From JAVVPO01 sp036655715 (GTDB lineage: Bacteria; Bacillota; Clostridia; Lachnospirales; Cellulosilyticaceae), in contig JAVVPO010000045.1 in assembly GCA_036655715.1 (NCBI GenBank), positions 1 to 19,844 on the forward strand: a stretch of 19,844 bases of DNA, given 5' to 3'. The notes below the pieces were generated by a model. That model searched no databases. It had not been told where the DNA came from and was given only the letters and a program-made list of their open reading frames with translations. Numbering within the stretch: the stretch's first letter is position 1; each line of letters opens with the position of its first letter. The position numbers and the translations under genes were made by a program. This document shows, piece after piece, positions 1 through 8,713 of the stretch.

Positions 1-79
1 CCTGGTTACTCCATTTGAAGTAACCATATATCCCGCCAATTAGTATAACTATTGTTATTATTAAAGATACCTTTTTCAT
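1..79 (-). CDS. Partial small membrane-anchored ORF (N-terminus only)
   Basis: An open frame starts at ATG 79-77 on the minus strand and runs off the left edge after 26 codons without a stop. It begins MKKVSLIITIVILIGG, two lysines followed by a long hydrophobic stretch, then GYFKWSNQ, which looks like a signal anchor or single membrane segment. It lies 14 bp downstream of the gyrA stop on the same strand, so it could be the next gene after gyrA. No good Shine-Dalgarno precedes the ATG, which lowers confidence. I do not recognise the family. A perfect inverted repeat (GGTTACT at 4-10, AGTAACC at 19-25) lies inside the frame; it has no T-run, so I do not call it a terminator. Confidence 0.4.
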   Translation of the reverse strand, partial: MKKVSLIITIVILIGGIYGYFKWSNQ

Positions 80-93
80 TGATTAATCTTAGC

Positions 94-2589
94 TTAATCC
101 TCTATTATAGGATCTTCTTCTAATATTGAATCTTCATTAATTTTGGCCATACATACAACCTGTACACCTTCACCAACATTAATTAATTTTACCCCTTGCG
201 CATAACGCCCTACTGAAGATATCTGAGACACTTGAATACGTATAATAATCCCCTGAGATGTAATCAGTAATAGTTGCTCTTCATCTTTTACTGAAGTAAT
301 ACCAATTACATTACCTGTTCTCTCTGTTATTTTATATATCTTCAAGCCTTTTCCACCACGTTTTTGAGCTCTAAACTCATCTACTGGTGTTCTTTTTCCT
401 AATCCATTTTCTGTAGCTGCTAATATCTGCTCACCATCTTGTGGAACGGTCGCACCAATTACTTCATCATCAGCGCCTAAATTTATAGCTCTTACGCCTC
501 TTGCAGTTCTTCCCATCGGCCTAACATCGGTTCCTTCGAACATGATACCTTTACCTTTTTTAGTACATACAAGAATTGCATCATCTTTAGTTGTCACATA
601 TACACCTATCAGTTCATCGTCTTCTGATAAACCAAGTGCTATTAGACCACCTTTTCTAATATTTTTAAATGAATCTAAACCAGTCTTTTTAATTTGACCA
701 TGCTTTGTAATCATAGTTAAATACATTTCTTCACTGTACTCATTTACAGGAAATACTGTAGTTACTTTTTCATCTTTATCTAATTCAAGTAAATTAATAA
801 TAGCCATTCCTCTTGCTGTTCTACCTGCTTCTGGAATTCTATAAGCTTTAATTCTGTATGCTTTACCTTTATTAGTAAAGAACATAATGTTATTTAAGTT
901 ACTTGTAATAAATAATTGTTCGATGAAATCTTCTTCTATTGTATTTACTCCTATGATTCCTTTACCACCTCTATTTTGTTGCTTATAGGTATCTAAAGGT
1001 ATACGTTTGATATAACCTAAGTGAGTAATTGTAACAACTACTTTTTCCTCATCAATTAGGTCTTCTATATCTAACTCATCATCATCATGCGTAATTTCTG
1101 TACGTCTCATATCTGCATATCTATTTCTTATCTCTAAGATTTCTTCTCTTATTACTTCATAAAGTTTGTATTCGTCTGCAAGTATAGAACGAAGATATGC
1201 GATTTTTTCCATAAGATCCGCATACTCTGCTTCTAATTTTTCTCTTTCGAGTCCTGTAAGAGCACGAAGTCTCATATCAACTATAGCTTGAGCTTGAATC
1301 TCTGTTAAATCTATAGCTTCCATAATCTTTTCTTTGGCTTCTTGTACAGTTTTAGAAGATCTAATAAGTGAAGTAATTAAATCTATTTTATCTAGAGCTT
1401 TTCTAAGTCCTTCTACAAGGTGAGCTCTAGCTTCTGCTTTATTTAAATCAAATTGTGTACGTCTTGTCACAACTTCTCTTTGATGCTTTAAGTACTCTTC
1501 AAGAATTTGTTTGATATTTAATACTCTAGGTTGATTATTTACCAAAGCTAACATATTGATACTAAATGTATCTTGTAATTGAGTATATTTGTAAAGTTGG
1601 TTAAGAATGATAGATGGATTTACATCTCTTCTAAGTTCAACAACGATACGCATACCATCTCTATCTGACTCATCACGAAGATCTGTAATACCTTCAATCT
1701 TTTTAATCTTAACTAATTCAGCAATTTTCTCAATAAGCTTTGATTTATTAACCATGTATGGAATCTCTGTGACAACTATACGTGATTTTCCATTAGTCAT
1801 ATCTTCAATCTCAGCTCTAGCTTTTACTTTTACTTTCCCCTTACCTGTACGGTAAGCTTGCTCAATCCCATATTTTCCTTGGATGATAGCTCCTGTTGGG
1901 AAGTCTGGTGCTTTAATGATATCCATTAGTTCACTAATATCAGTGTCTCTAACTTCATCTTCTTCGTTATTCCCCATATAGTTATCGATCAACTTAACTA
2001 CACCATCAATTACTTCTCCTAAGTTATGAGGAGGTATATTAGTTGCCATACCTACAGCTATACCTGATGATCCATTTACAAGTAAGTTAGGATATCTTGC
2101 CGGTAATACTACTGGCTCTTCTAATGATTCATCGAAGTTAGGTCTAAAATCAACTGTATTCTTCTCTGTATCTTGAAGCATTGACGTACTAATTTTACTC
2201 ATACGCGCTTCTGTATAACGCATAGCTGCCGCACTATCTCCGTCTATATTACCAAAGTTACCATGCCCATCTACAAGTGGATATCTAGTTGAGAAATCTT
2301 GAGCCATACGTACCATTGCATCATAAATTGATGAATCACCATGAGGATGGTACTTACCCATGGTATCCCCAACGATACGTGCAGACTTTCTATATTGTTT
2401 ATCTGGACCTAAATTTAATTCTCCCATAGCATATAAAATACGTCTATGAACAGGTTTTAGTCCATCCCTTACATCTGGAAGGGCACGAGATACTATAACA
2501 CTCATAGCATAATCAATATAGGATTTTTTCATTTCTTCCTGTATATCTACAGAAATGATCTTATCATAATTTATATCTATATTATCCAT
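94..2589 (-). CDS. gyrA: DNA gyrase subunit A
   Basis: GyrA is the breakage-reunion subunit of DNA gyrase (A2B2), which introduces negative supercoils using ATP hydrolysed by GyrB. The 831 residues are near the usual length. The winged-helix/tower domain carries the active site RYT with catalytic Tyr125. The quinolone-resistance region reads GKYHPHGDSSIYD (about 78-90), with Ser86 and Asp90 at the E. coli Ser83/Asp87 positions, so the common resistance substitutions are absent. The GyrA box QNRGGKG (about 538-544) opens the C-terminal beta-pinwheel, whose blades repeat motifs such as GRTARG, KRGGKG and GRYAQG. An acidic loop (about 207-216) looks slightly longer than in B. subtilis. The start ATG follows an AGGAGAG ribosome binding site and lies 22 bp after gyrB, so the two are surely co-transcribed. 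Family assignment is certain. Confidence 0.98.
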   Translation of the reverse strand: MDNIDINYDKIISVDIQEEMKKSYIDYAMSVIVSRALPDVRDGLKPVHRRILYAMGELNLGPDKQYRKSARIVGDTMGKYHPHGDSSIYDAMVRMAQDFSTRYPLVDGHGNFGNIDGDSAAAMRYTEARMSKISTSMLQDTEKNTVDFRPNFDESLEEPVVLPARYPNLLVNGSSGIAVGMATNIPPHNLGEVIDGVVKLIDNYMGNNEEDEVRDTDISELMDIIKAPDFPTGAIIQGKYGIEQAYRTGKGKVKVKARAEIEDMTNGKSRIVVTEIPYMVNKSKLIEKIAELVKIKKIEGITDLRDESDRDGMRIVVELRRDVNPSIILNQLYKYTQLQDTFSINMLALVNNQPRVLNIKQILEEYLKHQREVVTRRTQFDLNKAEARAHLVEGLRKALDKIDLITSLIRSSKTVQEAKEKIMEAIDLTEIQAQAIVDMRLRALTGLEREKLEAEYADLMEKIAYLRSILADEYKLYEVIREEILEIRNRYADMRRTEITHDDDELDIEDLIDEEKVVVTITHLGYIKRIPLDTYKQQNRGGKGIIGVNTIEEDFIEQLFITSNLNNIMFFTNKGKAYRIKAYRIPEAGRTARGMAIINLLELDKDEKVTTVFPVNEYSEEMYLTMITKHGQIKKTGLDSFKNIRKGGLIALGLSEDDELIGVYVTTKDDAILVCTKKGKGIMFEGTDVRPMGRTARGVRAINLGADDEVIGATVPQDGEQILAATENGLGKRTPVDEFRAQKRGGKGLKIYKITERTGNVIGITSVKDEEQLLLITSQGIIIRIQVSQISSVGRYAQGVKLINVGEGVQVVCMAKINEDSILEEDPIIED

Positions 2590-2611
2590 TTTTTCTCTCC
2601 TCTTGCCCTAA

Positions 2612-4525
2612 TTAGATATCTAGGTTTCTAACTTTTCGAGCATATTCATGAATAAATTCACGTCTTGGCTCTACCTTTTCACCCATTAATGCTGTAAAAA
2701 CCTCATCCGCTGCTGCTGCATCATCTATGTTTACTCTAATAAGCGTTCTAGTTTCCGGATTCATAGTAGTGTCCCAAAGCTGATCTGGATTCATTTCTCC
2801 TAGACCTTTATACCTTTGCATACGCGAAATACCTGTTCTACCTATTTCTGCTAAAATAGTTTCAAGTTCTTTATCATCATATGCATAATGTTTTTTCTTA
2901 TTTTTTTCAACTAAGTACAGAGGAGGTTGAGCAATATAAATATAACCTTGCTCTATTAGTTCTCTATAGTATCTATATAAAAATGTTAATAATAAAGTTC
3001 TAATATGTGCACCATCAACGTCGGCATCAGTCATGATAATAATTTTGTGATATCTTAACTTAGCTATATTAAAATCATCAGTAATACCTGCACCAAATGC
3101 AGTAATCATATTACGAATTTCTTCACTTTCAAGCATTCTATCAATTCTTGCTTTTTCCACATTTAGCACTTTACCTTTTAGTGGTAGGATAGCCTGTGTC
3201 TGACGAGATCTTGCACTTTTTGCAGAGCCTCCCGCAGAATCCCCTTCGACTAAATAAATTTCACATTTTGATGCATCTTTTTCAGAGCAATCTGCAAGTT
3301 TACCCGGTAAAGCTGTACTTTCTAAAACACTCTTACGTCTAGTAAGTTCTCTTGCTTTACGTGCTGCATCTCTTGCTCTTGCTGCCATGGTAGCCTTCTG
3401 AATAATAACTTTAGCAACATTTGGATTTTGTTCTAAGAAATAAGTAAGTTGTTCACCAAACAATCCTTCTACTGCACCACGAGCTTCACTTGATCCAAGT
3501 TTAGTTTTAGTTTGTCCTTCAAATTGTGGATCTGTTAGCTTTATACTAATGACCGCCGTTAAACCTTCTCTCATATCATCGCCACTTAAATTCTTATCGG
3601 CATCTTTGAGTAATCCCATTTTGCGACCATAGTCATTAATTGTTTTAGTAATAGCTGATCTGAATCCAGATAAGTGTGTTCCACCCTCAACTGTGTTTAT
3701 ATTATTTACGAAGCTAAATACATTTTCTACATAACTATCATTATGTTGGAATGCTACTTCTACTAAAATATTATCTTTTTCTCCTTCACAATAGAATATC
3801 TCTTCGTAAATAGGAGTTTTATGTTTATTTAAATGGCTTACAAATTGACTAATACCACCTTCATAGTGGAATATCTTATGTTTGCCCTCTTCTTCTTCTT
3901 CTTTTCTTAAATCTATAAGTTCAATACGAAGCCCTTTTGTTAAAAAGGCTGTTTCTTGTAATCTTTGTTTTAATATACTAAATTCATATACTGTCTCTTC
4001 AAATATTTGGTGATCAGGCTTAAAATGTACAAATGTACCTGTTTTATCAGTTTGTCCTATTACAGTTAGAGGTTGTACAACATCTCCTCTTGAGAATCTT
4101 TCTTCATGCACCTTGTTATCTGAATGAACTTGTACAATCAGCCATTCGGAAAGAGCATTAACTACTGAGGCACCTACCCCATGCAGACCTCCTGATACCT
4201 TGTATCCTCCTCCCCCAAATTTACCTCCAGCATGCAGAATCGTAAATACAACTTCTACAGCAGGGATACCTTTTTGAGGATGTATACCAACTGGAATACC
4301 TCGCCCATTATCTAAAACAGATATTGAATCATCTGGGTGAATAGTTACTACAATTGTATCACAACGTCCTTCTAACGCTTCATCAACGGCATTGTCTACT
4401 ATCTCATAAACTAGGTGGTGAAGACCTTTTGAGGAGGTACTTCCAATATACATCCCTGGTCTTTTTCGTACCGCCTGCAGCCCCTCTAATATTTGAATCT
4501 GATTTTCATCATACGTTGCTGCCAT
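2612..4525 (-). CDS. gyrB: DNA gyrase subunit B
   Basis: GyrB is the ATPase subunit of gyrase. Its N-terminal GHKL domain shows the catalytic Glu41 in EIVDNAVDEA, the nucleotide-binding DNGRGIP (72-78) and GGLHGVGASVVN (112-123). The transducer domain follows. The TOPRIM domain carries LVEGDSAGG (425-433) and the metal-binding DADVDGAH (500-507). The C-terminus includes QRYKGLGEMNP, typical of type IIA topoisomerase B subunits. Length (637 aa) matches short Gram-positive GyrB without the proteobacterial insert. The best Shine-Dalgarno match (AAAGGAG) sits about 13 nt before the ATG, a little far, but no better start exists because MAATYDENQIQILEGLQAVR already matches the family N-terminus. 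A near-consensus promoter lies just upstream, after recF. The remB/yaaB gene found between recF and gyrB in Bacillus is absent. Confidence 0.98.
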   Translation of the reverse strand: MAATYDENQIQILEGLQAVRKRPGMYIGSTSSKGLHHLVYEIVDNAVDEALEGRCDTIVVTIHPDDSISVLDNGRGIPVGIHPQKGIPAVEVVFTILHAGGKFGGGGYKVSGGLHGVGASVVNALSEWLIVQVHSDNKVHEERFSRGDVVQPLTVIGQTDKTGTFVHFKPDHQIFEETVYEFSILKQRLQETAFLTKGLRIELIDLRKEEEEEGKHKIFHYEGGISQFVSHLNKHKTPIYEEIFYCEGEKDNILVEVAFQHNDSYVENVFSFVNNINTVEGGTHLSGFRSAITKTINDYGRKMGLLKDADKNLSGDDMREGLTAVISIKLTDPQFEGQTKTKLGSSEARGAVEGLFGEQLTYFLEQNPNVAKVIIQKATMAARARDAARKARELTRRKSVLESTALPGKLADCSEKDASKCEIYLVEGDSAGGSAKSARSRQTQAILPLKGKVLNVEKARIDRMLESEEIRNMITAFGAGITDDFNIAKLRYHKIIIMTDADVDGAHIRTLLLTFLYRYYRELIEQGYIYIAQPPLYLVEKNKKKHYAYDDKELETILAEIGRTGISRMQRYKGLGEMNPDQLWDTTMNPETRTLIRVNIDDAAAADEVFTALMGEKVEPRREFIHEYARKVRNLDI

Positions 4526-4577
4526 AATTAAGATCTCACTCCTTTAAATTTTGAATATGCATAATATACCAACCTTT

Positions 4578-4606
4578 ATTATACATCAAATATTTTGTAC
4601 TGGCAA
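4578..4606 (-). promoter_or_regulatory. Sigma-A-type promoter of gyrB-gyrA
   Basis: On the minus strand TTGCCA (4606-4601) is followed by a 17-bp spacer and TATAAT (4583-4578), a perfect -10 with 5 of 6 matches at -35. It lies in the 84-bp gap between the recF stop and the gyrB start, giving a leader of roughly 45 nt. It should allow gyrBA to be transcribed independently of the dnaN-yaaA-recF unit, as expected for supercoiling-dependent gyrase control. Prediction from sequence only. Confidence 0.75.
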
Positions 4607-4609
4607 ACT

Positions 4610-5683
4610 CTACTCTTTTACTAATCCATTATCTACATTAAATAGTTTACCAATTTTTTGGGTATTCCATACACTTTGCTCGACACCTGTGCAAGTTATT
4701 AATGTTTGCGTATCTTGTGTATAAGTAAATAGATATTTTTGTCTATTATCATCTAACTCTGATAATACATCATCAAGGAGTAATATAGGGGATTCTCCTA
4801 AATGTTGCTTCATAAGTTCTAATTCAGCTAGTTTCATAGATAATACAACTGTTCTTTGTTGTCCTTGTGATCCATATAACCTTACATCCATTCCGTTAAT
4901 TAGAAATTTCAAATCATCTCTATGTGGACCTACAGAAGTATTTTGGGTCATCAAATCTTTTTGCCTATATCTCATAAGCTTATCTTCTAAATTTTCTACT
5001 TTTACATTAGGTTCATAAATTACTTCTAATTCTTCTTTTGCACCTGATATATCTAAATGAATTTCTCTAGCTATTAGATTAAGCTGTTTTATAAATGATT
5101 CCCTTTTTTCTATAACTTCTTTTGCATATTGCATTAATTGCATATCCCATATTTCTAGAATAGAACTATCTTTATTTGAAGGATACTGCTTGAGTGCATT
5201 ATTTCTCTGCTTTAATACTTTATGATATTGTCGCAAAGAATAATAATACAGCTTATCAAATTGACATAACTCTATATCAATAAATCGTCGTCTTTCTTTA
5301 GGACTTTTTTTAATAAGTTGTAAATCTTCAGGTGAAAACATAACAACAGTTAATGTCCCAAAAAGTTCACCTAATTTATTAATGGGTAATCTATTTATAG
5401 CTACAGCCTTACCTCTAGTCGTAAGATGAAAATCTATCTTATCATCTAAAGTCCTCTTTTGTACGACAATTTGCACATGTGAGGCATCTTCTCCCCATTT
5501 AATAATCTCTTTTTCTTGATGTGTCCTATGTGATCTTGCTGTAGCACATAAATAAATTGATTCTAAAATATTAGTTTTACCTTGAGCATTATTACCTTTA
5601 AAGATATTTATTCCTTTATCTAGCTTGATAGTGGCACTTTCATAATTCCTAAAGTTACTCAAAACAAGTTCTCTAATATACAT
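4610..5683 (-). CDS. recF: DNA replication/repair protein RecF
   Basis: RecF is an SMC-like ABC ATPase that, with RecO and RecR, loads RecA at single-strand gaps. The 357 residues contain a Walker A GNNAQGKT (30-37), the N-terminal FRNY motif, an ABC-type signature YGSQGQQRT (270-278) and Walker B ILLLDDVLSELD (300-311). The middle is a helical arm region, as in RecF. The ATG follows an AGGGGG ribosome binding site and lies only 9 bp after yaaA, so the two are translated from one message. The gene order yaaA-recF-gyrB is standard for Firmicute origins. All key residues are present. Confidence 0.97.
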   Translation of the reverse strand: MYIRELVLSNFRNYESATIKLDKGINIFKGNNAQGKTNILESIYLCATARSHRTHQEKEIIKWGEDASHVQIVVQKRTLDDKIDFHLTTRGKAVAINRLPINKLGELFGTLTVVMFSPEDLQLIKKSPKERRRFIDIELCQFDKLYYYSLRQYHKVLKQRNNALKQYPSNKDSSILEIWDMQLMQYAKEVIEKRESFIKQLNLIAREIHLDISGAKEELEVIYEPNVKVENLEDKLMRYRQKDLMTQNTSVGPHRDDLKFLINGMDVRLYGSQGQQRTVVLSMKLAELELMKQHLGESPILLLDDVLSELDDNRQKYLFTYTQDTQTLITCTGVEQSVWNTQKIGKLFNVDNGLVKE

Positions 5684-5692
5684 AGGTCCCCC

Positions 5693-5899
5693 TTATTGAA
5701 TTGAATAAATCTCTCCATCAAATTCAACTTCATCTCCTGATCTAATTTTTTTACCTCTTTGAGTACAAATTTCACCATTTACTAAAACAAGTTCTTGAGC
5801 TATAAGCATTTTTGCTTCTCCTCCACTTTGAACCATTTCTGCATATTTCATTAATTGGTCTAATTTTATAAACTCTGTCGTTACTTTTATTTTTTTCAT
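5693..5899 (-). CDS. yaaA: Small S4-domain RNA-binding protein YaaA
   Basis: This 68-residue protein is essentially a lone S4 RNA-binding domain. It has the characteristic pattern LDQLMKYAEMVQSGGEAKMLI, here seen as a helix pair around residues 13-34, then the VLVNGEICTQRGKKIRSGDEVEF strand-turn core (37-59). Proteins at this place between dnaN and recF are the YaaA family, thought to act with ribosomes or ribosome assembly; the exact role is not evident from sequence. A clear AAAGGAG precedes the ATG by a normal spacing. Upstream lies a 123-bp gap with a hairpin that may separate it partly from dnaN; downstream recF follows after 9 bp. Confidence 0.93.
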   Translation of the reverse strand: MKKIKVTTEFIKLDQLMKYAEMVQSGGEAKMLIAQELVLVNGEICTQRGKKIRSGDEVEFDGEIYSIQ

Positions 5900-5955
5900 A
5901 TAAATATCTCCTTTAGATTTTTTAAGTTAATGTTTTAGTTTAATGTATATATCAA

Positions 5956-5999
5956 TAAATCGCCCTAGGTTTCTTTAGTTGAAACAAAGAGCGACTTTA
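5956..5999 (-). terminator. Hairpin after dnaN, probable weak terminator or attenuator
   Basis: The transcript from dnaN can form a long hairpin: on the + strand TAAATCGC (5956-5963) pairs with GCGA-C-TTTA (5991-5999, one bulged base), and inside it GTTTC (5970-5974) pairs with GAAAC (5981-5985) around a 7-nt loop, with only two internal mismatches. The downstream side on the minus strand reads TTTATTGA, a poor U-tract, so termination may be partial and allow read-through to yaaA-recF. It superficially resembles parS, but the inner spacing is 7 nt instead of 4, so it is not one. Confidence 0.5.
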
Positions 6000-6022
6000 A
6001 ATTTTCTCTTAGGCATTTTAAA

Positions 6023-7123
6023 TTATTGACGTATTGGAAGTATAAGGTATTTATAATGATTACCTTCTTGAGGATGAATAATACATGGTGTAAGAGATGA
6101 AATAAAGTTAATGCAGACTTTATCATCATCAATAGATTTTAATACCTCAATTAAATACTTAGGGTTAAATGCAATACTTAATTCATTTCCTTCAAGTTTA
6201 ATATTAAGTTCTTCTCTAGCAGTCCCTAATTCTGCATTAGATGTAATAATCATATTATCACCATCTATTTGAATTTTTATAGGATTTTTCTTGCCTTCTC
6301 TAGAAATTAATGCTGCTCTTTCAATACTCATTAAGAAATTTCTTCTATCAACTACAAGTTTAGTTTCATAGTCAGATGAGAATACTTGCTCATATTTTAA
6401 GAACTCGCCTTCAAGTAATCTTGAAACTATTTTACTATCGCCTAAATCAAATAGCACATGCTTTTCTTCAAAGTATATCTTAACATTTTCATGTTCTTCA
6501 TTAGTTAAAATCTTACTTATTTCTCCGAGTGTCTTTCCTGGAACGACAACTTCAGCTGATTCATTCTCAATTGAGATAGGTACTTGCCTATAAGAAATTC
6601 TATAGCCATCTACGGAAACCATTCTAAAGCTTCCATCTTTAATTTGAAGCATTTCTCCAGTGAGGATAGGCCTAGATTCTTCTTGAGCTACAGAAAAAAT
6701 AGTTTGTCTGATCATATCTTTTAGAACTACTTGTGGAATAATATATTCTGTTGTCTTTTCTACTTTAGGTAATTCTGGAAAATCATCACCAGGTTGTGCT
6801 GCAATAGTGAATTTTGAATTCTCACAAACAATGCTAGTCATATGGTTTGTGTTTGATGAAATCTCAACAGTATCATTTGGCATTTTTCTAATAATCTCAG
6901 AGAAGATTTTTGCTTCAAGAGCAATAGAACCCTCTTCTAAAACTTCTGCATCAATAGTACTTTCAATACCTAGCTCTAAATTGTTACCTACTAAAGTAAT
7001 TTGATTACCTTTAGCTTTAAGTAAGATACATTCAAGTATAGGCATTGTAGTTTTAGTTGAACAAGCTTTAAGTACAATGTTAATGCTGTTTAACAGTAAT
7101 TCTTGTTTACAAAGTATACGCAT
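6023..7123 (-). CDS. dnaN: DNA polymerase III sliding clamp (beta subunit)
   Basis: DnaN forms the ring-shaped dimer that tethers polymerase III to DNA and recruits many repair and replication factors. The 366-residue length is canonical and the protein shows the three-fold repeated clamp architecture: N-terminal CKQELLLNSINIVLKACS, central RPILTGEML and VDGYRIS motifs (about 156-180), and the C-terminal clamp end ILPIRQ, the counterpart of MPMRL in other clamps. It lies directly downstream of dnaA as in most bacteria. The start is fixed by AAGGGAG about 9 nt upstream of ATG. The spacer between this ribosome binding site and the ATG is itself a perfect DnaA box (7123-7131). A promoter candidate lies about 25-50 bp upstream of the start. 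Confidence 0.97.
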   Translation of the reverse strand: MRILCKQELLLNSINIVLKACSTKTTMPILECILLKAKGNQITLVGNNLELGIESTIDAEVLEEGSIALEAKIFSEIIRKMPNDTVEISSNTNHMTSIVCENSKFTIAAQPGDDFPELPKVEKTTEYIIPQVVLKDMIRQTIFSVAQEESRPILTGEMLQIKDGSFRMVSVDGYRISYRQVPISIENESAEVVVPGKTLGEISKILTNEEHENVKIYFEEKHVLFDLGDSKIVSRLLEGEFLKYEQVFSSDYETKLVVDRRNFLMSIERAALISREGKKNPIKIQIDGDNMIITSNAELGTAREELNIKLEGNELSIAFNPKYLIEVLKSIDDDKVCINFISSLTPCIIHPQEGNHYKYLILPIRQ

Positions 7124-7332
7124 GTGGATAATCTCCCTTCAAGAAATATTGAATATTATTAAAGTTAATCTAGCAATGATAGTAATAGGGGGTGTGGGTA
7201 ATGTGTATAACTACTTCAACCCCTTGACTTGTGGATAAAGTCTGCTGTAGATACGCCTGTGGATTAGTATGTAATAAATATAGACTTATTAACAATTCCC
7301 ACAGTGAGAAAAATCTAAAAAAAGTATCCACA
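7123..7332. other. DnaA-box cluster between dnaN and dnaA (origin subregion downstream of dnaA)
   Basis: The 246-bp gap between dnaN and dnaA carries several DnaA boxes. Perfect matches to TTATNCACA or its complement are TGTGGATAA at 7123-7131, TGTGTATAA at 7202-7210 and TGTGGATAA at 7230-7238. One-mismatch sites are TGTGGGTAA 7193-7201, TGTGGATTA 7258-7266 and GTATCCACA 7324-7332. Three of them (7202, 7230, 7258) have the same orientation and are exactly 28 bp apart. AT-rich DNA follows at about 7266-7297. In B. subtilis the unwinding element lies on this side of dnaA, so this may be the melting part of the origin; that is inference by analogy. A small hairpin (AATTCACA 7347-7354 / TGTGAGTT 7361-7368) just after the dnaA stop has only a weak U-tract. 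Confidence 0.8.
7148..7176 (-). promoter_or_regulatory. Candidate promoter of dnaN
   Basis: On the minus strand TTGCTA (7176-7171), a 17-bp spacer and TTCAAT (7153-7148) lie just before the dnaN ribosome binding site. Each hexamer matches 4 of 6 consensus positions with ideal spacing. The start of transcription would fall about 20 nt before the ATG. The perfect DnaA box at 7123-7131 lies in the initially transcribed region, so DnaA could affect this promoter. Moderate evidence only. Confidence 0.4.
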
Positions 7333-7369
7333 AATTATCAACGTAAAATTCACATAGGGGTGTGAGTTA

Positions 7370-8713
7370 TTATTTACCTGTAATTTTATTTTCTAATTCA
7401 GTAATTGTTTGTGATAGTTCTATATCCTTTGCAACCTCTTTTGAGATTTTCTCAAATCCGTGAATAATAGTAGTGTGGTCACGTCCACCAAATTTTTCAC
7501 CAATCTTAGGTAATGAAAGATCAGTTAATTTCCTAGATAGATACATAGCAATTTGTCTAGGATAAGCGATGTTTCTAGTACGCTTGGCAGATCTAAGTTC
7601 TTCTACTTTAAGATGGAAATAATCAGCAACAACTTCTTGAATATATTCAGCAGTTATTATCTTAGGCTTGTCTCTCGAAATGATATCTTTCAGTGCTTCA
7701 TTCGCAAGCTCTACAGTAATAGGTCTATTGGCTAAAGATGAGAATGCAAGAATGCGGTTTAGAGCACCTTCAAGTTCTCGAATATTAGATATTACTGTTT
7801 TAGCAATAAATAATAGTACATCTTCAGGAACAGATAAGCTTTCGATTTCAGCTTTTTTTCTAAGAATAGCAATACGAGTTTCAAGATCTGGACTTTGAAT
7901 ATCAGCTATAAGTCCCCACTCAAATCTTGAACGAAGTCTTTCTTCTAAAGTTTGAATTTCCTTAGGCGGGCGATCACTAGAAATAATAATTTGTTTATTT
8001 GCCTCATGAAGGGTATTAAAAGTATGGAAGAACTCTTCTTGAGTACGTTCTTTACCTGCAATAAACTGGATATCATCTATTAATAAGATATCGATATTTC
8101 TATATTTATTTCTAAAAGCTTCATTCTTATCGTCCCTAATAGAATTAATAAGTTCATTAGTAAATTTTTCTGATGAAGCATAAAGTACTTTTGCATTAGG
8201 ATTTTGTTCTAAAATATAATGGGCAATAGAATGCATAAGGTGGGTTTTTCCTAAACCCACACCTCCATATAAGAATAGAGGATTGTATGCTCTAGCTGGA
8301 GCTTCAGCTACTGCTAGGGATGCAGCGTGTGCCATACGGTTACTATTACCTACTACAAAAGAGTCAAAAACATATCTTGGATTAAGATTACTTTTTATGT
8401 TTAATGGATCTTCAATACGTTCTTTTTTAGGAAGAGATTTTTTCTTTAAGTAGTTATCTTCATTTGTTGCAAGTACAAAATCGAGAGTATATTCTTTATT
8501 AAGAACTTGAAGAACGCAATTTTTAATTAAGCCAAGATATCTAGTACTAAGAATTTCTTTAGTAAACTCATTTTTAACACTAATAATCATAGTATTTTTA
8601 TCAAAATCTATTAATTTAGTTTCTTTAAACCAAGTATTAAAGCTAACCGCAGATGTCTCAGGTTCAATAATACTAAGTATGGCATTCCACTGGGTGTCAT
8701 ATTGATTTGACAT
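7370..8713 (-). CDS. dnaA: Chromosomal replication initiator DnaA
   Basis: DnaA is the AAA+ initiator that binds DnaA boxes, forms a filament with ATP and opens the origin. The 447 residues show domain I (about 1-80, with W9 and FNTWF at 25-29), a short linker domain II, AAA+ domain III with Walker A GGVGLGKT (150-157), Walker B LLIDD (210-214), a sensor/Arg-finger region ERLRSRFEWGL (258-268), and domain IV ending in the DNA-binding signature GGRDHTTIIHGF (409-420). Length matches Firmicute DnaA. The ATG has an AGGAGGAG ribosome binding site at good spacing. Boxes for the protein lie on both sides of the gene; two perfect ones (8741 and 8772) are within 70 bp upstream of the start, so autorepression is likely. 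Confidence 0.99.
   Translation of the reverse strand: MSNQYDTQWNAILSIIEPETSAVSFNTWFKETKLIDFDKNTMIISVKNEFTKEILSTRYLGLIKNCVLQVLNKEYTLDFVLATNEDNYLKKKSLPKKERIEDPLNIKSNLNPRYVFDSFVVGNSNRMAHAASLAVAEAPARAYNPLFLYGGVGLGKTHLMHSIAHYILEQNPNAKVLYASSEKFTNELINSIRDDKNEAFRNKYRNIDILLIDDIQFIAGKERTQEEFFHTFNTLHEANKQIIISSDRPPKEIQTLEERLRSRFEWGLIADIQSPDLETRIAILRKKAEIESLSVPEDVLLFIAKTVISNIRELEGALNRILAFSSLANRPITVELANEALKDIISRDKPKIITAEYIQEVVADYFHLKVEELRSAKRTRNIAYPRQIAMYLSRKLTDLSLPKIGEKFGGRDHTTIIHGFEKISKEVAKDIELSQTITELENKITGK

Noticed and set aside
5970..5985. parS-like GTTTC...GAAAC inverted repeat between yaaA and dnaN
   Set aside because: The arms are 7 nt apart instead of the 4 nt of parS, and the repeat is part of a longer hairpin after dnaN, so a transcript structure explains it better.
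7553..7898. Plus-strand open frames inside dnaA
   Set aside because: They overlap the well-supported dnaA gene in antisense, lack ribosome binding sites and have no recognisable motifs.
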